From: UBA6136 sp964344495
Lineage (GTDB): Bacteria; Pseudomonadota; Gammaproteobacteria; Methylococcales; Methylococcaceae
Direction: 5' to 3'
Length of the DNA stretch: 25,135 nucleotides
Assembly: GCA_964344495.1 (NCBI GenBank)
Contig: CAYFNI010000025.1
Coordinates: 1 to 25,135 of the forward strand
The notes under the pieces are model-generated. The model saw nothing but the letters and a program-made list of their open reading frames with translations. It searched no databases and was not told the DNA's origin. Of the stretch, positions 22,760 to 25,135 are shown piece by piece; positions within the stretch are counted from its first letter, which is position 1, and each line of letters begins with the position of its first letter. Made by a program: the position numbers and the translations under genes.

Positions 22760-24439
22760 TCAGAACAAAGGTTCCCGGTAAAACATCATGATGTTGCCGA
22801 TCAGGAACATCGACACCATCGCAATCAGTCCTGCGACTGTTCCCTCGCTGATGCGGGTCCCGTCACTCGGCTGGCCCTCCACCGGCGCGAGGCGTAATTC
22901 CAGCCAACGCCCCGCCGCCATGATGACCGCCAAAAGCCCCATCGTGGTGTGGGTGGACTGAATGATGTATTCGCTCTTCAACTCGAATTCGGCGTGCGCG
23001 TGGGTCAGCAGCAGAATACCGCCAAAGGCGCACAGGATCGGAAACATGTAGCGCAGCTTGCGCGAGTCGGCGCGGGTACGGGCGCGGATTTCCAGCAGGC
23101 CGAGCACCAAGGCCAGTAAGGTCGCGATACGATGCTGGAACACCTCGCCATTGCTGAAGGTACTCTCCCAGAAGCCAATCGGGCCCAGCGGCCAGGTTTC
23201 CGCATCACTACGGAAGAACAGGAACACGCTCAGGCCGACAAAGCCGATAGGCCAGTATCGTGCCCAGCGAAAGGCCTTTGAGGGCACATAGGAGAGCATC
23301 GCCACCAGCCCCATGACGGTCAGGAAAATGCCGGAGATATTGTGGTTGTAGTCAGACCACTCGGTTGCTGCTACCGAGGGCACCTTGTTGACCACGGCCA
23401 CCCGACCGGCCTCTCCGGCAATCAGCTGCTCATGGGAGGGCGATTCGACCTTGGGCAGCCGTGGCTTGAACATCTCCGCGACTTCCTCGATGGTCGCCGT
23501 CAACTCGGGGTTGGCGGCAATATCCTCGGACGGTGGCTGCGACGACAGGGTGGCGGCAATGAACAGAATGCCGACCAGAATGAAGGCCTCGGCCTCAATG
23601 TAGTAAGGTACCTTGCGCTTGAGGGGACCGCTTTCCTGCGACGTTTTCCAGCGTTTTCCGGCCCGATGATTCATCAGGGCGAAGCCCAGGGCCACAACCA
23701 GCAGGAAGGACTTGGTAAGCACCAGACTGCCGTAGCCGGTGCCGAACAGGCCGGTCCAGGACGCCACATAGTTGACGGCCAGGGGCACACCGGTCAGCAG
23801 TAGCAGGACAACCGAGCTGACGCCGAGCACACCAAAGCGGACAATCGCCGGCGGCCAGAACAGACGTGCTTCCTCATCCTGATAGCCCAGTCGCCATAAT
23901 GCCAGCAGCTGGGCCACACCGCCGAACCAGACCGCGGCGCCCAACTGGTGGAGAATCGTCATCAGCATGAGCGGTTCGCGGTTATCGAAGCGTCCGACCG
24001 CATGCACCAGCCAGGCCCCCGCAACCACCAGCGGCACAATGGCCAGCGTCAAGAGCAGCCAGAGCTTCCGGCTCTCTGGTTGCAGCAGAAGTTTGCGGGT
24101 CAGCCACAGGATCACCAATGCCAGTACGAAGCGGGCCAGTCCGGCCTCGAACTGCACCGTGCCCACATATTCAGTCAGCGGCAGTTCGCCCAGGACACCC
24201 CACAGCACCAGGCCCTTGATCACCAGCTTGGCACCCTGCATCGCCGCCAGGGCCAGGGCCCCAAACCGCAGCACCGCCAGTGCCCGACGGATAATGCCCT
24301 GACTCACGGCAGGCCGGGAGCAGCCCGCCTTGAGAATCAACACACTCCAGAACAGGCTGCCGACAACCAGCGCATAGCCAATCAGAATCAGCCCGCCGAG
24401 AAAGTCGTCGATAAAATTGGCCAAGCCTTGCATGTACAT
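22760..24439 (-). CDS. copD: CopD-family copper resistance membrane protein, extended
   Basis: CopD proteins are inner-membrane partners of CopC in copper handling. The first half (about 1-305) has eight or so membrane segments and the CopD pattern, with LHQLGAAVWFGGVAQLLALW, LLLLTGVPLAVNY and KSFLLVVALGFALMNHRAGKRW. A periplasm-facing polar loop (about 305-365) is followed by a second membrane domain with about five segments containing histidines in DYNHNISGIF, FQHRIATLLALV, LLLTHAHAEFE and IQSTHTTMGLL. At 559 aa it is longer than the roughly 300-aa short CopD; long forms occur in proteobacteria. GAGGAG seven bases before the ATG at 24439 sets the start. It follows copC by 18 bases. Confidence 0.88.
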   Translation of the reverse strand: MYMQGLANFIDDFLGGLILIGYALVVGSLFWSVLILKAGCSRPAVSQGIIRRALAVLRFGALALAAMQGAKLVIKGLVLWGVLGELPLTEYVGTVQFEAGLARFVLALVILWLTRKLLLQPESRKLWLLLTLAIVPLVVAGAWLVHAVGRFDNREPLMLMTILHQLGAAVWFGGVAQLLALWRLGYQDEEARLFWPPAIVRFGVLGVSSVVLLLLTGVPLAVNYVASWTGLFGTGYGSLVLTKSFLLVVALGFALMNHRAGKRWKTSQESGPLKRKVPYYIEAEAFILVGILFIAATLSSQPPSEDIAANPELTATIEEVAEMFKPRLPKVESPSHEQLIAGEAGRVAVVNKVPSVAATEWSDYNHNISGIFLTVMGLVAMLSYVPSKAFRWARYWPIGFVGLSVFLFFRSDAETWPLGPIGFWESTFSNGEVFQHRIATLLALVLGLLEIRARTRADSRKLRYMFPILCAFGGILLLTHAHAEFELKSEYIIQSTHTTMGLLAVIMAAGRWLELRLAPVEGQPSDGTRISEGTVAGLIAMVSMFLIGNIMMFYREPLF

Positions 24440-24457
24440 GCCGCGACTCCTCGTGAA

Positions 24458-24844
24458 TTAGGGGGCAACGTGAAAGCGTATGTTGTTTTCGGTCAGATGG
24501 CCGTCGGCAGCAAAGACCTTGTATTTGATCGCGTAGGCCCCCGGCTCCAGCGCCGGCAACTGGATGAGCAACTCACCCGGTTTGTTGCCGCGACTGATCT
24601 CGGCCGGATGAAAGACATCCCCCTTGCTGACCAGAAACACCCGGCTCAACTTCAATTCGACGTTGGAGTTGAACAGCAGAACCACGGTGGTGGCATGGTG
24701 CGCCTTGACCGGCGCGTGCGTCAGGGAGGACTCGGTCACAACGGCGTGCGCATGCGACACGGTTGTCCATGCGGACAACAGCCCGAGCAAGACCAGAACA
24801 AAAAAATGGTTTTTGGCGCGAAGCGATAGCGTAAAGAATGACAT
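24458..24844 (-). CDS. copC: CopC-domain periplasmic copper-binding protein
   Basis: CopC is a small periplasmic beta-barrel that carries copper. The ATG at 24844 (128 aa) gives a signal peptide ending near VSHA at about 32, so the mature protein would begin with a histidine, the N-terminal copper ligand of the family. The domain shows ESSLTHAPV, VLLFNSNVELKLSRVFLV and the late FAADGHLTENNIRF, whose D114 and H116 match the other Cu(II) ligands. No strong ribosome binding site is visible. A TTG three codons upstream is an alternative. Together with the downstream copD-type gene it forms a copC-copD pair. Confidence 0.9.
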   Translation of the reverse strand: MSFFTLSLRAKNHFFVLVLLGLLSAWTTVSHAHAVVTESSLTHAPVKAHHATTVVLLFNSNVELKLSRVFLVSKGDVFHPAEISRGNKPGELLIQLPALEPGAYAIKYKVFAADGHLTENNIRFHVAP

Positions 24845-24881
24845 GGCGGTCAAGAAGAGTCGGGTGGACAGGAACAGGCGA

Positions 24882-25133
24882 TCAGCCTGCCTTCGATTTG
24901 AGTGCGTGACCGGTCAGCGTCTTGCCGAGATCCCAGATGGCGCCCGGCACCTTGTGACAGTCGGCAATCACTTCATCCATCGCTCCGAGGATCCAGTCGC
25001 GATCCTTGTCCGAGATGACCAGCGGCGGCAGAAATTTCACGACATTCATGCCATGTCCGGCCACCTGACTGAGGATCCGGTGATTCTTGAACAGCGGGAT
25101 GGTGATCATCTGGCTGAACAGCCCCTTGTTGGC
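24882..25133 (-). CDS. Class III PLP-dependent aminotransferase, C-terminal fragment
   Basis: The frame is open from the right edge (first whole codon at 25133) to the stop at 24882 and covers about the last 83 residues. ANKGLFSQMITIPLFKNHRI, VAGHGMNVVKFLPPLVISDKD and the helical end AMDEVIADCHKVPGAIWDLG match the C-terminal domain of class III (ornithine/putrescine/acetylornithine-like) aminotransferases. The PLP lysine lies outside the window, so the substrate cannot be told. The ATG at 25109 is internal and not the start. It ends 37 bases before the copC start on the same strand. Confidence 0.75.
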   Translation of the reverse strand, partial: ANKGLFSQMITIPLFKNHRILSQVAGHGMNVVKFLPPLVISDKDRDWILGAMDEVIADCHKVPGAIWDLGKTLTGHALKSKAG

Positions 25134-25135
25134 TG

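Noticed and set aside
23948..24829. A 293-codon plus-strand frame over copC and copD
   Set aside because: Antisense shadow of two supported genes; Gln/His-rich and without motifs.
1..25135. CRISPR arrays, insertion sequences, phage genes or defence systems
   Set aside because: No regularly spaced repeats, transposase, integrase, attachment-site pairs or known defence genes were seen.

Overview
The window looks like a chromosomal segment from a GC-rich gammaproteobacterium, probably a sulfur-oxidising autotroph. The support is the order miaB-ybeZ-ybeY-corC, the order tolR-tolA-tolB-pal-cpoB-queE-queC, a soxC-soxD pair (sulfur oxidation) and a glycolate oxidase set (glcD, glcE, glcF; recovery of the Calvin-cycle by-product 2-phosphoglycolate). 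The lineage and lifestyle are inferred from gene content only.

Layout, left to right. At 1-183 the window opens with a 52-bp perfect inverted repeat at the place where lnt would usually follow corC. At 184-3829, on the minus strand, lies the overlapping set miaB > phoH-like ybeZ > ybeY > corC (tRNA and rRNA maturation plus a CBS-domain protein). At 3917-9367 lies glycolate oxidase: glcE and glcF overlap, but glcD is separated from them by a lipoprotein gene and an opposite-strand gene of unknown function. glcD also carries a 10-N assembly gap. At 9376-10968, upstream of glcD on the same strand, are a rhomboid protease and a polytopic membrane protein.

At 11149-12949, plus strand, soxC overlaps a short single-haem soxD. 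At 13046-13657 (minus) is a helical phasin/LEA-like protein, and at 13831-14673 (plus) a carotenoid-biosynthesis (CruF-type) membrane protein. At 14684-20477, minus strand, lie tolR > tolA > tolB > pal > cpoB > queE > queC: the Tol-Pal cell-envelope system followed by two genes for 7-deazaguanine (queuosine precursor) synthesis. tolQ is not upstream of tolR; instead there is about 570 bp without a convincing gene.

At 21046-21378 (plus) is a small secreted cysteine-containing protein. It meets argA (N-acetylglutamate synthase, minus, 21379-22698) end to end. At 22760-24844 (minus) are copC and an enlarged copD, and the right edge carries the C-terminal end of a class III PLP aminotransferase.

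Most genes are ordinary core or metabolic genes, and I see no convincing new multi-gene defence or mobile system. The points most worth a second look are the tol cluster without tolQ and its structured upstream region, the terminal palindrome, the single-haem SoxD, the split glc cluster, the stop-codon palindrome shared by two convergent genes, and several unrecognised proteins.
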